Assembly: GCF_006517175.1 (NCBI RefSeq) | Contig: NZ_CP041186.1 | Span: forward strand, 6,847,074-6,911,073 | Source: Persicimonas caeni | GTDB taxonomy: Bacteria > Myxococcota_A > Bradymonadia > Bradymonadales > Bradymonadaceae | Reading direction: 5' to 3' | DNA length: 64,000 nucleotides | Shown here: piece after piece, positions 8,228 through 16,893 of the stretch | Numbering within the stretch: position 1 is the stretch's first letter | Layout: each line of letters opens with the position of its first letter | The notes under the pieces: generated by a model | The model's input: the letters and a program-made list of their open reading frames with translations, nothing else | Database searches by the model: none | What the model was told of the DNA's origin: nothing | Translations under genes and position numbers: made by a program

Positions 8228-9979
8228 ATGACTCGACCCGATATCGACGCCATTCGCTACACCGGCGCTCCTCAGCTCACTGAGGGCGGCGCCGAAGTGC
8301 TCGCCTTTCACTTTCACCGTTATTTGGCCACCTGGCTCGAGCAGGAGCGCCGTGCGCGCGTGCTGGTGACGGTGGGCTTCGAGAATAGCGAGGTGCAATC
8401 GGCCACCTTCGACGCTTCGATCGCGCGCTGCGAGATCGTCGAGGTCGCCTGGACCTTCGAGGACCTGTGCCGCATCTACCGGCAGGGCGACGGGCGGCTG
8501 CACGTCGAGCAGCGCGGCGAGAGCGGGCATACGGTCGTCTACGACCTGGTGCCGCTGTTGGACACGCCCGTCTCCGGCGGCGAGGCCCGCGTGCTGCTCG
8601 GCTTCGCGCTCGTCGACGAAGCCGACGTCATGGGCCCCGACGGCCTCGGCCAGCTCGCCGCCCAGGCGACCGAGGCAATCCGCGCCGCGCGCCGCAACGC
8701 CATGCGGCTCTTCTTCGACGACATGAAGACGCTGCCCATCAAGACGACCCTGTACGGGCTCATGGAGCATCTGCCCGAGTGGACCGGCTGCGATCACTCC
8801 GCGGCGATGCTCATGACGAGCAGCTTGGAGGCGATGACGCTCGGCTCGTCGGGCGAGTCGCGCTTCGATTTCCTGGCCGAGCGCCTCTACTGCGACGACG
8901 ACGAAGGCGCGCCGCGCCGGCTTGTGGGCATGTCGGTAAGCCTCTCCGATGCGACCGCGGGGTTCTTGGGCCAAGCCGTCGAGCGACAGGCCCGCGACCC
9001 CGAGCAGCCGATCCAGATCTACGTGCGTTCCGACGACGACCCGCAGAGTTGGTGCGCGATCGAAGACGGCGACGATTGCGTCCCCTCCTTCCACCACTGT
9101 GAGGAGCGCGCCGACGAGTCGATGTACGTGTTGGTGCCGTTGCTCGCCCACGACGTCTCCGAGACCGAGCTTCTGGGGTTCGTGTCGCTCGTCTACAAGC
9201 ACCGGCGCGAACTCGCCGCCTCGACGCGCGACATCCTCGACGAGCTGAGCCAGAACCTCAGTTCGATGCTTCGCTACTCGCCGCTGTACACGCTCAACGC
9301 GCGCAAGCTGTGGATCTTGCGCCAGACGCGCGCGGCCCTCGAAGAGGCGATCGTCGGCTCGAACGGCGCGAACGCCCGCGTCGAGAGCCTCATCGGCGAG
9401 GTCACCTCGCTGATCGTGGAACACGTCGACATCCCGAGCTTCGCCATCGCGTATATGCGCCGCGAGGGCGACAACGGCGCTCAGAAGCGCTTTTTGCGCT
9501 ACGCCCACCCCCACGGCTGGACCCACTTCGAGCAGCTGAACCTGCCGGTCGACGTCGACTTCGGCGAGCACGCCGATTCGGGCGTGTCGAGCCTGGCGGT
9601 GCGCATCAACCGCCCGCTGGTGCTCGCCGGCGGCCGCGGCGAGGGCGACCAACTCGCCTTCAAGAACTACCTATTCGTCGACGAGACCCGCGGCGTGGTC
9701 ATCGACGCGCGCAGCCCGCAGGCCGCCGGCGTGGCCGATGAGACCGGCTGGGTGCGCCTGTCCGACTACTACAAGCCGGCGCGCTCGTCGTCGTATGCGA
9801 CCCTGGCGTACCCGATCTCGTTTGGCGGCGAGCCCCTGGGCGTGATCTCGCTGGAGGTCGAGCGGTCGACGAGTTGGTTGTGGTGGACGGGGTTTGGGGC
9901 GCAGTTGTTTTGGAGTCTGCTCGCCAATGAGTTGGCGTATGCGTTTCATGCGTTGGGGGTGGGGGGCCAAGAAACGTGA
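8228..9979 (+). CDS. GAF-domain protein
   Basis: This 583-residue protein starts after GGGAG (7 bases upstream of ATG 8228). It has no signal peptide or membrane segment, so it is cytoplasmic. Two GAF-type sensory domains are suggested: about residues 190-340 (YVLVPLLAHDVSETELLGFV) and 370-565, ending with PISFGGEPLGVISLEVERS, a typical final GAF strand. No kinase, cyclase or helix-turn-helix follows, so it may sense a ligand and act through partners. The N-terminal ~180 residues are unassigned. It is divergent from the adhesin pair across a 160-bp promoter region. Confidence 0.75.
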   Translation: MTRPDIDAIRYTGAPQLTEGGAEVLAFHFHRYLATWLEQERRARVLVTVGFENSEVQSATFDASIARCEIVEVAWTFEDLCRIYRQGDGRLHVEQRGESGHTVVYDLVPLLDTPVSGGEARVLLGFALVDEADVMGPDGLGQLAAQATEAIRAARRNAMRLFFDDMKTLPIKTTLYGLMEHLPEWTGCDHSAAMLMTSSLEAMTLGSSGESRFDFLAERLYCDDDEGAPRRLVGMSVSLSDATAGFLGQAVERQARDPEQPIQIYVRSDDDPQSWCAIEDGDDCVPSFHHCEERADESMYVLVPLLAHDVSETELLGFVSLVYKHRRELAASTRDILDELSQNLSSMLRYSPLYTLNARKLWILRQTRAALEEAIVGSNGANARVESLIGEVTSLIVEHVDIPSFAIAYMRREGDNGAQKRFLRYAHPHGWTHFEQLNLPVDVDFGEHADSGVSSLAVRINRPLVLAGGRGEGDQLAFKNYLFVDETRGVVIDARSPQAAGVADETGWVRLSDYYKPARSSSYATLAYPISFGGEPLGVISLEVERSTSWLWWTGFGAQLFWSLLANELAYAFHALGVGGQET

Positions 9980-10131
9980 ACGTGCACGTGCACCTGAACG
10001 GCAGTTAAACCTGCAGTGACTTCGAGAACCCAGATAGCTTCGGTTGAGCTACATCGGTCAGCCGGAAAGCAGTCCTTCGTTTGTGTTCATTGCAGATGAA
10101 AAGGCCGTTTACGTTCAGGTGCACGTTCACG
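9975..10131. repeat. Inverted repeat between convergent genes
   Basis: The left arm (9975-10000) and right arm (10112-10131) are reverse complements over 20 bases, except that the left arm has an extra GTGCAC duplication. They bracket ~111 bp of non-coding DNA between the GAF gene and the sirtuin gene. It could form a long-loop hairpin, or be a small non-autonomous element. No coding potential is seen. Confidence 0.7.
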
Positions 10132-10138
10132 GGACTGC

Positions 10139-10885
10139 TTACGCCAAGAGGCGATCAATCTCCGGCAACACCTCCCCCGTCTTCCCCCGAATCACCACAT
10201 CGGCAATCTCAGACAATTCGGTCGGGTTGGGGTTGATCTCGATGAGCTTGGCGCCGTGTGAGCGGGCCAGGCCGGGGATCGTGGCGGCGGGGTAGACGAT
10301 GCCCGAGGTCCCGAGCAGGAGCACCACGTCGGCGACGTGGGCGGCGCCCTGGGCGCGCAGGTAGGGCGCCTCGGGGAGCATTTCGCCGAAGAGGGTGACG
10401 TCGGGGCGGATGATGCCGCCGCATTCGTCGCATTCGGCGGCGGTGTAGTCGGTAGGGGGCTCCTCGAGGGGCTCGTCGCACACGTCGCAGCGTGAGCGGA
10501 ACAGCGAGCCGTGCAGGTGCCAGATGCCTTCTTTGGTGAGGCCCTCGCGCAAGAACGCGCTCTCGAGCAGGCGGTCGACGTTCTGGGTGGCGATGGTGCA
10601 GTCGCGCTCGGCGCAGATGCGGGCGAGGGCGTAGTGGCCCGGGTTGGGCTCGTAGTCGTCGATCATGTCGCGCATCTTCTGGAACCAGGCCAGGGCGGCC
10701 TCGGGCTCCTCGCGAAGCGCGTCGGCGTGCGCGTAGCGCAGCACGTCGGGGTTGGAGTACATGCCGTCTTCGCCGCGAAAGGTGGGGATGCCCGACTCGG
10801 CGGACAGCCCGCTGCCGGCGAAGACCAGGATATGCCCGGCGCGGTCGATGAGTTCGGCGGCGCGTTTCAGTTTGCGTTTGTCCAT
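10139..10885 (-). CDS. cobB: Sir2-family NAD-dependent protein deacylase
   Basis: This 248-residue sirtuin has the Rossmann signature FAGSGLSAESGIPTFRG (residues ~21-37), the ribose/nicotinamide motif TQNVDRL, the catalytic His in HLHGSLF, and a complete zinc knuckle (CDVC ... CDEC). It removes acyl groups from lysines using NAD+ and acts in the cytoplasm. The upstream TTG (10888) is a less likely start than ATG 10885. It lies 22 bp downstream of the alpha/beta hydrolase gene on the same strand, so the pair is probably an operon. The family is certain; the acyl preference cannot be read from the sequence. Confidence 0.95.
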   Translation of the reverse strand: MDKRKLKRAAELIDRAGHILVFAGSGLSAESGIPTFRGEDGMYSNPDVLRYAHADALREEPEAALAWFQKMRDMIDDYEPNPGHYALARICAERDCTIATQNVDRLLESAFLREGLTKEGIWHLHGSLFRSRCDVCDEPLEEPPTDYTAAECDECGGIIRPDVTLFGEMLPEAPYLRAQGAAHVADVVLLLGTSGIVYPAATIPGLARSHGAKLIEINPNPTELSEIADVVIRGKTGEVLPEIDRLLA

Positions 10886-10907
10886 CAATGATTCCGGTGG
10901 GGCAGCA

Positions 10908-11708
10908 TTAGCGTTCCAAAAACTCGCGAACCAACCGTCTAAATTCCTCGGGGGCCTCGATGGGAATCGTGTGCCCGACGCCCGTGACCAGGGCGTGCTC
11001 GCCGCCGGCCAGCTCGGCCAGCTCGCGTGCGCCCTCGGGGGTGACGAGCAGATCTTTGTCGGCCGACACCACCAGGGTGGGGGTGGACACGTTCTTGGCC
11101 AGATCGGACAGGTCGGGGTAGTCCATCATCGCCTCGAGCAGCGCGCGCACGCCTTCTTCGCTGTTGCGCTGCACCGACGCCCTGACGATGCCCTTGAGGA
11201 TATTCTCGTTCTTCTCCAGAAAGTTGTTGCCCAAAATGGTGGGCAGCGCGCTCCAGCTCATGGCGGTGAGCCCGCCGTTGGTGAGCACGCCGTGCCAGGC
11301 GCGCACGATGGTGCGGGCGAGGGCGGTGGGCCGGGCGGTCGCGCTGCACAAGACGAGCTTGCCCAGGCGGTCGGCGTGGTAGTTGGCCACGCCGAGCGCG
11401 ATGCGCGCGCCGTGGCTGAACCCGGCCAGATGGGCGCGGTCGACCTCGAGCTCGTCGAGCAGCGCGTCGAGGTCGTGGGCGTGTTGGTCGAGCGTGAGCT
11501 CGGCGTCGCCCAGCTCGCTGTCGCCCTGGCCGCGCGCGTCGTAGGTGAGCACGCGGTAGCCGGCCTCGGCGAACGCCTTGGCCTGGCTGTTCCAGTGGGC
11601 CGTCGACTGGGTCATCCCGTTGAGGAAGACGAGGACGTCGCCGTCGTTGTCGAAGCCGGTCGTTTTGTAGTGGAGCGTGGTGCCGTCGAAGGTGGTGAAC
11701 TTGGGCAT
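10908..11708 (-). CDS. Alpha/beta-hydrolase
   Basis: This 266-residue hydrolase has an oxyanion-hole region FLNGMTQST, the conserved DARGQGDS segment, a nucleophile elbow GFSHGAR (Ser), a catalytic Asp in SADKDLLV and a catalytic His in GVGHTIPIEAPEEF. The triad is therefore intact. The architecture resembles 3-oxoadipate enol-lactonase/non-heme peroxidase-like hydrolases, but the substrate cannot be inferred. The start at MPKFTTFDG (11708) is preferred over a 49-residue N-terminal extension that looks non-coding. It is first in a two-gene unit with the sirtuin. Confidence 0.9.
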   Translation of the reverse strand: MPKFTTFDGTTLHYKTTGFDNDGDVLVFLNGMTQSTAHWNSQAKAFAEAGYRVLTYDARGQGDSELGDAELTLDQHAHDLDALLDELEVDRAHLAGFSHGARIALGVANYHADRLGKLVLCSATARPTALARTIVRAWHGVLTNGGLTAMSWSALPTILGNNFLEKNENILKGIVRASVQRNSEEGVRALLEAMMDYPDLSDLAKNVSTPTLVVSADKDLLVTPEGARELAELAGGEHALVTGVGHTIPIEAPEEFRRLVREFLER

Positions 11709-11833
11709 GGCGTTGGGAGTCGTGCGTCGGGAAATGGTCTTGGCCCGCAGACTATGCACAATTTTTGACAAGAGGGCCACCCGCACGGACAATCCGGGCT
11801 CGAATGCTTCTGTCTGCCCCGCTGATTGCCTTG

Positions 11834-12934
11834 ATGCGAAAGCTCCTCTTAACACTGATCACTACGGCGCTCGTCACGGGCGCGCTGAGCGTGGCTTGCA
11901 CCAAGGCCGCCGGCCCGCCCAAGCCCGACGACGGCGATAAGCTGATCGCGCAAACCCAGACGACAAGCGCGCCTGCGGCCAAGACGCCCGCGCCGGCCGT
12001 GGAGGCTCCCTCCGAGCCCGACGACAGCGCGCGCAGCATTCGGATCGCGGTCGTCTCCGACCTCAACGGAAGCTACGGCTCGACGCACTACCGCGACGAG
12101 GTTCACGGCGCGGTGCGCTGGCTCGTCGACGACATCCGACCCGACGCGGTGCTCTCGACGGGCGACATGGTCGCCGGCCAAAAGCGCGGCCTCGACTACG
12201 AGGCGATGTGGGCGGGCTTCCACGCCGCGGTCACCCGCCCCTTGGCCCGCGCGGGCATTCCGTTCATGGTCACCCCCGGCAACCACGACGCCTCAGCGGG
12301 CGCGGTCTTCATGGAAGAGCGCATCACCTTCGTCGAGCAGTGGAAGCGCCACCGCCCGAAGGTGCGCTTCGTCGACGACGCGTTCTACCCGCTGTACTAC
12401 GCCTTCGAAATCGGGCCGGCCCTGTTCATCTCGCTCGACGCCACGGTCACCGGCCCCATCGACGCTGCCCAGCGCCGCTGGCTTCGCGGCGTGCTCGAGC
12501 GCCACCGCGACAAGAAGGCCAAGGTCGTCTTCGGTCACGTGCCCCTGTACCCGTTCTCCGAGGAGCGCAAGACCGAGATCCTGGGCGACACGGCCCTCGA
12601 AGAGCTCTTCGCCGAGCACGACGTCGATCTGATGCTCAGCGGCCACCACCACGCCTACTACCCGGGCCGCCGCGACGAGCTGCGCCTGGTGAGCATGGCG
12701 TGTTTGGGCTCGGGGCCGCGCACGCTCGTGGGCACCGACCACACAAGCGAGAAGAGCGTGGCCGTCGTCGACATCTCGCCGGACGGCGAGATCGTGGTGG
12801 AGGCGTACGAGGCGAGCGAGCATCGCAAGATCGAGCGGTCGGGGTTGCCGGAGTCGCTCGGGTCGGGGGGGCAGAAGATTTGGCGTGACGATGTGGAACG
12901 GCATGTGAACCGCAAAGGTCGCGAAGGGCGCTAA
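11834..12934 (+). CDS. Metallophosphoesterase lipoprotein
   Basis: This 366-residue protein has a lipoprotein signal (lipobox LSVAC), a Pro/Ala-rich linker and a calcineurin-like phosphoesterase domain. The metal-binding motifs are all present in order: SDLN, STGDMV, PGNHD, FGHVPLY and SGHHHAYYPG. It is probably a periplasmic or outer-membrane-anchored phosphoesterase requiring two divalent metals. Start ATG 11834 gives a classical signal peptide; an in-frame ATG at 11804 would lengthen it. It is divergent from the hydrolase/sirtuin unit across 125 bp. The substrate is unknown. Confidence 0.92.
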   Translation: MRKLLLTLITTALVTGALSVACTKAAGPPKPDDGDKLIAQTQTTSAPAAKTPAPAVEAPSEPDDSARSIRIAVVSDLNGSYGSTHYRDEVHGAVRWLVDDIRPDAVLSTGDMVAGQKRGLDYEAMWAGFHAAVTRPLARAGIPFMVTPGNHDASAGAVFMEERITFVEQWKRHRPKVRFVDDAFYPLYYAFEIGPALFISLDATVTGPIDAAQRRWLRGVLERHRDKKAKVVFGHVPLYPFSEERKTEILGDTALEELFAEHDVDLMLSGHHHAYYPGRRDELRLVSMACLGSGPRTLVGTDHTSEKSVAVVDISPDGEIVVEAYEASEHRKIERSGLPESLGSGGQKIWRDDVERHVNRKGREGR

Positions 12935-12956
12935 GGGAGCAAAGGGGGGGTGTGGG

Positions 12957-13019
12957 GTCACGGCGCCACGGTTTTCAGGAGCGCGGCGATCTCTAGGAGC
13001 GCGGCATGCCAGGCCGCAT
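12957..13019 (+). repeat. Inverted copy of a ~45-bp repeat (partner at 15000)
   Basis: CACGGCGCCACG...TTTCAGGAGCGCGGC and GGCATGCCAGGCCGCA at this position are the reverse complement of 15000-15043, with a short extra segment here. Together they bracket the 42-bp array, the first composite repeat and two lipoprotein genes in inverted orientation. Confidence 0.7.
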
Positions 13020-13084
13020 AGGCCTCAAAAGCCGTTGCATTGGTTGCGAGGGCATCGCTCTTTCGCATGGATGGGCTCTTCCCG

Positions 13085-13425
13085 GGTGCGAGCCCGTCGG
13101 CTCGGCGAATTGAGGGGATGTTCCAGGTGCGAGGGCTCGGGAGGAACGCGCCGGAGGCGATGTTTCAGGGGAATGGGCATCATCGGAGCTGGCCGGAGGG
13201 CTTGTCTCAGGTGATCGGGCATCGTGTCGGAGAGTCGATGCGTTTGCACCCGGTGATCGGGCATCATTTTGGCGACGGGGTGCCCGTACACCTGGTGATC
13301 GGGCATCATTTTGGCGAGAGAATGCGATCGCACGTGAGACAAGGGGGTCTTTTTTTATCGGCAATGCCCTCGCACGTGAGACATGGCCTCTGATCGATTT
13401 GTCCGATGCGATCGCACCTCGGGCA
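13085..13425. repeat. 42-bp-period degenerate tandem array A
   Basis: About eight degenerate units recur at exactly 42-bp spacing. GGGC(A/T)(T/C) occurs at 13133, 13175, 13217, 13259 and 13301, and CGCAC at 13329, 13371 and 13413. The best-conserved block is GTGATCGGGCATCATTTTGG. The flanking ATGCGATCGCAC is palindromic. No gene with a ribosome site is seen. All minus-strand frames stay open as 14-residue repeats, because 42 is a multiple of three. There is no invariant repeat/unique-spacer structure, so it is not CRISPR. Confidence 0.85.
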
Positions 13426-13428
13426 TAG

Positions 13429-13890
13429 CAGTGGTTGTCGCAGAAGGCCGCCGTCGTTTGGAGGCCGCGCTTGCAGCATTTGGAGGCAGCGCTTCCAGCG
13501 CTGGTTGCAGGAGCGTGCGGCCTTGCTACCAGGGCAAGATGCCCTGCCTCCAAAGGCTTTCGCGACAGTCTCGAGACGACCGCGCCCCGATCAGGCTGAG
13601 CGCCCCGGCCAGGCTGAGCGCCCCAATGGGGTCGGGGCGCGGTGCTCTGCGCCGCCGCGACGCGTCTCGCGTCGGCTTGCGTGGACGAGGTGCGACCGGC
13701 CCAACACGTGCGGCGGGCCGGAGCACGGTCAACCCGCATAATGCGCCGCCGGCGGTCGAGACGAGGCTGTCGCAAACGGCCGCCGTCGTTTGGAGGCAGC
13801 GCTTCCAGCGCTGGTTGCAGGAGCGTGCGGCCTTGCTACCAGGGCAAGATGCCCGGCCTCCTAAAGCCCTTGCGTCTTCTGCGGTTCAAC
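13429..13890 (+). repeat. Composite repeat, copy 1
   Basis: About 460 bp that recurs at 16119-16727. It carries two ~75-bp palindromic elements (13479-13555 and 13788-13862) with GGAGGCAG...CTGCCTCC ends, separated by a block rich in GGCTGAGCGCC repeats and CGCGACGCGTCTCGCG. No convincing gene lies inside. Both copies flank the three-lipoprotein island as direct repeats. Confidence 0.9.
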
Positions 13891-13982
13891 CCACACGACC
13901 TCGCTCGTAAGGTCACTAACGGATCGGGATTTGCACACCAATTTGTGCGCAATCGAGGACTCTTAGTGGGCGGAGCGACAAC

Positions 13983-14438
13983 ATGAGCAGGCGCAGGCAC
14001 TTCATCCGAGCAATCACACCGCTGACGTTGGCCGCGCTGTTTGCGACGGCCGGCTGCGGCGATAGCGGGCAGGCCGAAGGCGCTCGCCCGGAGAGTGGAA
14101 CCGCGGCGAGTTTCTGCGAGCTCGTCTCGACACAGCCGCGCACCTACGGCGGCTGCATAAGCGGTTCGGTGCACCTGCAGCACCGCGGCTACTGGTGCCA
14201 CGACTATCAGACGGTGACCTGTAACGCCGAGACCTATCCGGGCGGGGTCGAGTTCACTCCGACCGAGCAGATCGTCTCTCGCGTCGATGAAGAGGGGCGG
14301 TGCTGGTCGATGTCCGGGATGTGGCCGGCGAGGTGGACGCCACCCGAGGCTGGAGACGTCTGTTACACGAGCATTTCGTGTGAAGACTTGTGTCGGCAAC
14401 TGGCGGCCCAAGATGGGCGGCAAGGAGAGTCGCAATGA
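13983..14438 (+). CDS. Small cysteine-rich lipoprotein
   Basis: This is a 151-residue protein with signal peptide and lipobox ATAGC, preceded by GCGGAG nine bases upstream of the ATG. The mature part contains about ten cysteines (for example YGGCISG, YWCHDY, VTCNAE, EDLCRQ), suggesting a disulfide-stabilised extracytoplasmic domain. No known family is recognised. Its TGA overlaps the ATG of the following lipoprotein gene (ATGA), so the two are translationally coupled. It is located between large direct repeats, suggesting an accessory gene. Confidence 0.75.
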   Translation: MSRRRHFIRAITPLTLAALFATAGCGDSGQAEGARPESGTAASFCELVSTQPRTYGGCISGSVHLQHRGYWCHDYQTVTCNAETYPGGVEFTPTEQIVSRVDEEGRCWSMSGMWPARWTPPEAGDVCYTSISCEDLCRQLAAQDGRQGESQ

Positions 14439-14914
14439 GCATTGTTCGCAACGCGGTACTGATTGCGGCGCTGGCGTTTTTTGCCGGCTGCAGCGACGAC
14501 ACAGGCGAGGGCTGGCAACTCGACGACCAGCCCGACGCCGAGTCGGAGCCAGATGCTGCGAGCAGCGCGTACGAGTACACGTTCGCAGACCAGCCGATGG
14601 GCTGTTGTGATATCATCAATATCTACGCCGAGCGCTCCGACGGCGGCCAGTGTGTGTATGCCAAGTTGTGGTGGCCCGGCGAGGATGCCGGCTACGACGT
14701 GGAGGTGCCGGAGGGATGGTTGCTCGACGAGATTCATGTGAGTGAATCGCGCTGTGATGCGAGCCCCGCGGCCGCCGAAGCAGTGGCCGAACGTGCAGAA
14801 GGGCGGATTTGGTTTCGCGATCCCGGCGACCCGTACGGCTCGATCGCCTTCGACCTGGCGGTCACGTTCGGCGAGCCGATCGATGAGACCATTCACTTGG
14901 TGGGAGAGCGCTAG
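14435..14914 (+). CDS. Small lipoprotein, coupled to preceding gene
   Basis: This 159-residue protein starts at ATG 14435, inside the stop of the previous gene, with AAGGAGAG just upstream. The signal peptide has lipobox FFAGC; an acidic Asp/Glu/Ser linker follows. The body has aromatic-rich beta-like sequence (KLWWPGEDAGYDVEVPEGW) and four or five cysteines. No family is recognised. Coupling suggests the two products act together at the cell envelope. Downstream are only repeats. Confidence 0.72.
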   Translation: MSIVRNAVLIAALAFFAGCSDDTGEGWQLDDQPDAESEPDAASSAYEYTFADQPMGCCDIINIYAERSDGGQCVYAKLWWPGEDAGYDVEVPEGWLLDEIHVSESRCDASPAAAEAVAERAEGRIWFRDPGDPYGSIAFDLAVTFGEPIDETIHLVGER

Positions 14915-15218
14915 AGACTCGCGAGGCCACTCTCGCGATGCTCGCTGGTTGGGCGACGTCGCGGGGGCTAAACAACAGCCCCCGGCTCCGCCCCCCCATT
15001 GCGGCCTGGCATGCCGCGCTCCTGAAAGACGTGGCGCCGTGAGCTGAAGCTCCCCTTTGCTTTCTTTGCGCCCTTCGCGACCGTTGCGGTTCACCCCCGA
15101 GAACCCCGTTCATTGCAGATCCGTTTCGCGAAACCCTCGTTACTGTTCGTTGGCGTGGTGCTTGCAGCGAACATCTCCTGTGTAAGCATCTTCACGCTAC
15201 TTTGGTCACTGGTGGGTT
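14915..15218. repeat. Repeat-filled spacer
   Basis: No gene is seen here. Bases 14940-15010 share a ~70-bp direct repeat with 16049-16118 (core GTCGCGGGGG...CCCCCGGCTCCGCC, itself able to form a hairpin). Bases 15000-15043 are the inverted partner of 12957-13019. The rest (15050-15218) is unremarkable and would hold the promoter of the next lipoprotein gene. Confidence 0.75.
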
Positions 15219-16016
15219 ATGAAGCTCGAGTCGTCTGAATCCGTTTCGCTTGTTGGGCCGTCACCGACGTGGCTTCTTGCCGCGGCGACTCTCCTTGCGG
15301 CGTGCGGCTCGGCTGTCGAGCCGTCCAGTGAAGATGCCGCAGCGGACGCACCTGGACTCCCGACGGAATGTCAGGTCGATTCCGATCTTCGGGTGCAAGA
15401 CGCCTTCGGGAGCCACTGGACGAGCTCCGGCCCGGCCATCTGGGAGGGGCAGCGAGACGGCATGGGCCGAGTCGTGCTGACCCACGATGGCTCTTGTGGC
15501 GACGAATGCCACAAAACGTGCGTGATGACGCTGGAAGAAACAGACCAGAGCTGTCCGCGCTTGGTTTCGTACGAGTGTGAGCAGTGGGATCTATACCTCG
15601 GAAGGTGGTCGTGGAGCGAAGATGGGACGCTTCGACTGCAACAGTGGGACCCTCATGGTGTCGTCATTGGGTACTTCGAACGCGAGAGGCCGGACCTCCA
15701 GCTGCATCCGGGCACGATGATTTGGGCCAACCTCGGCGTCGACGGCGTCGGGCTGCCGGTTGGGACGCCCTGCGACGAGGATAGTCGGTGTGCTTCCGGC
15801 AATTGCTGGGATATTGAGGCAGTTTATCCGTTGTGCTCGCGGCGCTTTTGCACGGATAGTTGCAGCGACGACGTGCAGTGCCAGCAGTGGTTCGACCAAG
15901 CCGGTTTCAGGAGGTCGGATCAGGCGGTGTGTCTGGAAACCGGGGAGTGTGGGTTCGAACGTGCCGAGACCACCGGCGAAGACGCGGGTGTGAATTTGTG
16001 GTGCCGGGTCGAATAG
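15219..16016 (+). CDS. Cysteine-rich lipoprotein
   Basis: This 265-residue protein has a signal peptide with lipobox LLAAC, then an acidic linker. The mature domain contains at least 17 cysteines, including a DEDSRCASGNCWD module and CTDSCSDDVQCQQW. Such small Cys-rich modules (C..D.C.SG.C) recur in myxobacterial surface proteins. No enzymatic motif is visible. The ribosome site is weak (GGTGGG). It is third in the island of small lipoproteins between the two composite repeats, but the 304-bp gap makes it a separate transcription unit. Confidence 0.75.
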   Translation: MKLESSESVSLVGPSPTWLLAAATLLAACGSAVEPSSEDAAADAPGLPTECQVDSDLRVQDAFGSHWTSSGPAIWEGQRDGMGRVVLTHDGSCGDECHKTCVMTLEETDQSCPRLVSYECEQWDLYLGRWSWSEDGTLRLQQWDPHGVVIGYFERERPDLQLHPGTMIWANLGVDGVGLPVGTPCDEDSRCASGNCWDIEAVYPLCSRRFCTDSCSDDVQCQQWFDQAGFRRSDQAVCLETGECGFERAETTGEDAGVNLWCRVE

Positions 16017-16048
16017 CTGAGGCTACGGAGGCGCCGCGCGCTCGCGAA

Positions 16049-16118
16049 GCTCGCTGGTTGAGGAACGTCGCGGGGGTTAAAGGGCAACCCCCGGCTCCGC
16101 CGCCCCCATGCAGCCTGG
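16049..16118 (+). repeat. ~70-bp direct repeat (partner at 14940)
   Basis: GCTCGCTGGTTG and GTCGCGGGGG...CCCCCGGCTCCGCC are shared with 14940-15010 with a few mismatches. This is directly followed by the second composite repeat. It is non-coding. Confidence 0.75.
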
Positions 16119-16727
16119 CAGTGGTTGTCGCAGAAGGCCGCCGTCGTTTGGAGGCAGCGCTTCCAGCGCTGGTTGCAGGAGCGTGCGGCCTTGCTACCAG
16201 GGCAAGATGCCCTGCCTCCAAAGGTTTTCGTGACAGCCTTGAGACGACCGCGCCCGGATCAGGCTGAGCGCCCCGGCCAGGCTGAGCGCCCCAATGGGGT
16301 CGGGGCGCGGTGCTCTGCGCCGCCGCGACGCGTCTCGCGTCGGCTTGCGTGGTCGAGGTGCGGCGCTCGTCCACGTACGGCGGGCCAGAGGCGCCGCCGG
16401 CGGTCGAGACGACCGCGCCCCGGCCAGGCTGAGCGCCCCGGCCAGGTTGAGCGCCCTAATGGGGTCGGGGCGCGGTGCTCTGCGCCGCCGCGACGCGTCT
16501 CGCGTCGGCTTGCGTGGACGAGGTGCGACCGGCCCAACACGTGCGGCGGGCCGGAGCACGGTCAACCCGCATAATGCGCCGCCGGCGGTCGAGACGAGGC
16601 TGTCGCAGAAGGCCGCCGTCGTTTGGAGGCAGCGCTTCCAGCGCTGGTTGCAGGAGCGTGCGGCCTTGCTATCAGGGCAAGATGCCCTGCCTCCAAAGGC
16701 GTTCGCGACCTTTGCAGTTCAACCCGC
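16119..16727 (+). repeat. Composite repeat, copy 2 (expanded)
   Basis: Nearly the same sequence as 13429-13890 but ~150 bp longer, because the internal block (GGCTGAGCGCC repeats plus CGCGACGCGTCTCGCG) is duplicated. It carries palindromic elements at about 16147-16223 and 16623-16699. Same orientation as copy 1, so recombination between copies could delete or duplicate the ~2.7 kb lipoprotein island. Confidence 0.9.
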
Positions 16728-16732
16728 CCTAG

Positions 16733-16893
16733 TGGTGTGACACCGAGATTCGATTCACCTTCGCCGGACTAGCACCACCAGCTTCGGCGCTCACTCCTCG
16801 ACGATGCGCTGCATCGCCTGCGGGGTTCGCATCCGAATCTGGCGGCGCTATCCTCGCCGAAAGGTTGAATCTCACTTCGGTGTCACCCCACTA
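16733..16893. repeat. MITE-like palindromic element
   Basis: Ends are imperfect inverted repeats of ~30 bases: GTGTGACACCGAG...GATTCACCTT (16734-16766) against the complement of AGGTTGAATCTCAC...CGGTGTCACCCC (16862-16892). The ~95 bp between them holds no gene. The right end runs into the stop codon of the peptidase gene, so it may also act as its transcription stop. Confidence 0.72.

Noticed and set aside
13085-13425. CRISPR array
   Set aside because: Units degenerate throughout and there are no constant repeats separated by unique spacers. No cas gene in the window. The 35-kb and 49-kb arrays were rejected for the same reason.
12993-13775. 260-codon minus-strand frame with 14-residue repeats
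   Set aside because: It results from the 42-bp array (a multiple of three) running into a dispersed repeat. All three minus frames stay open and no start signal is seen, so it was not called as a gene.
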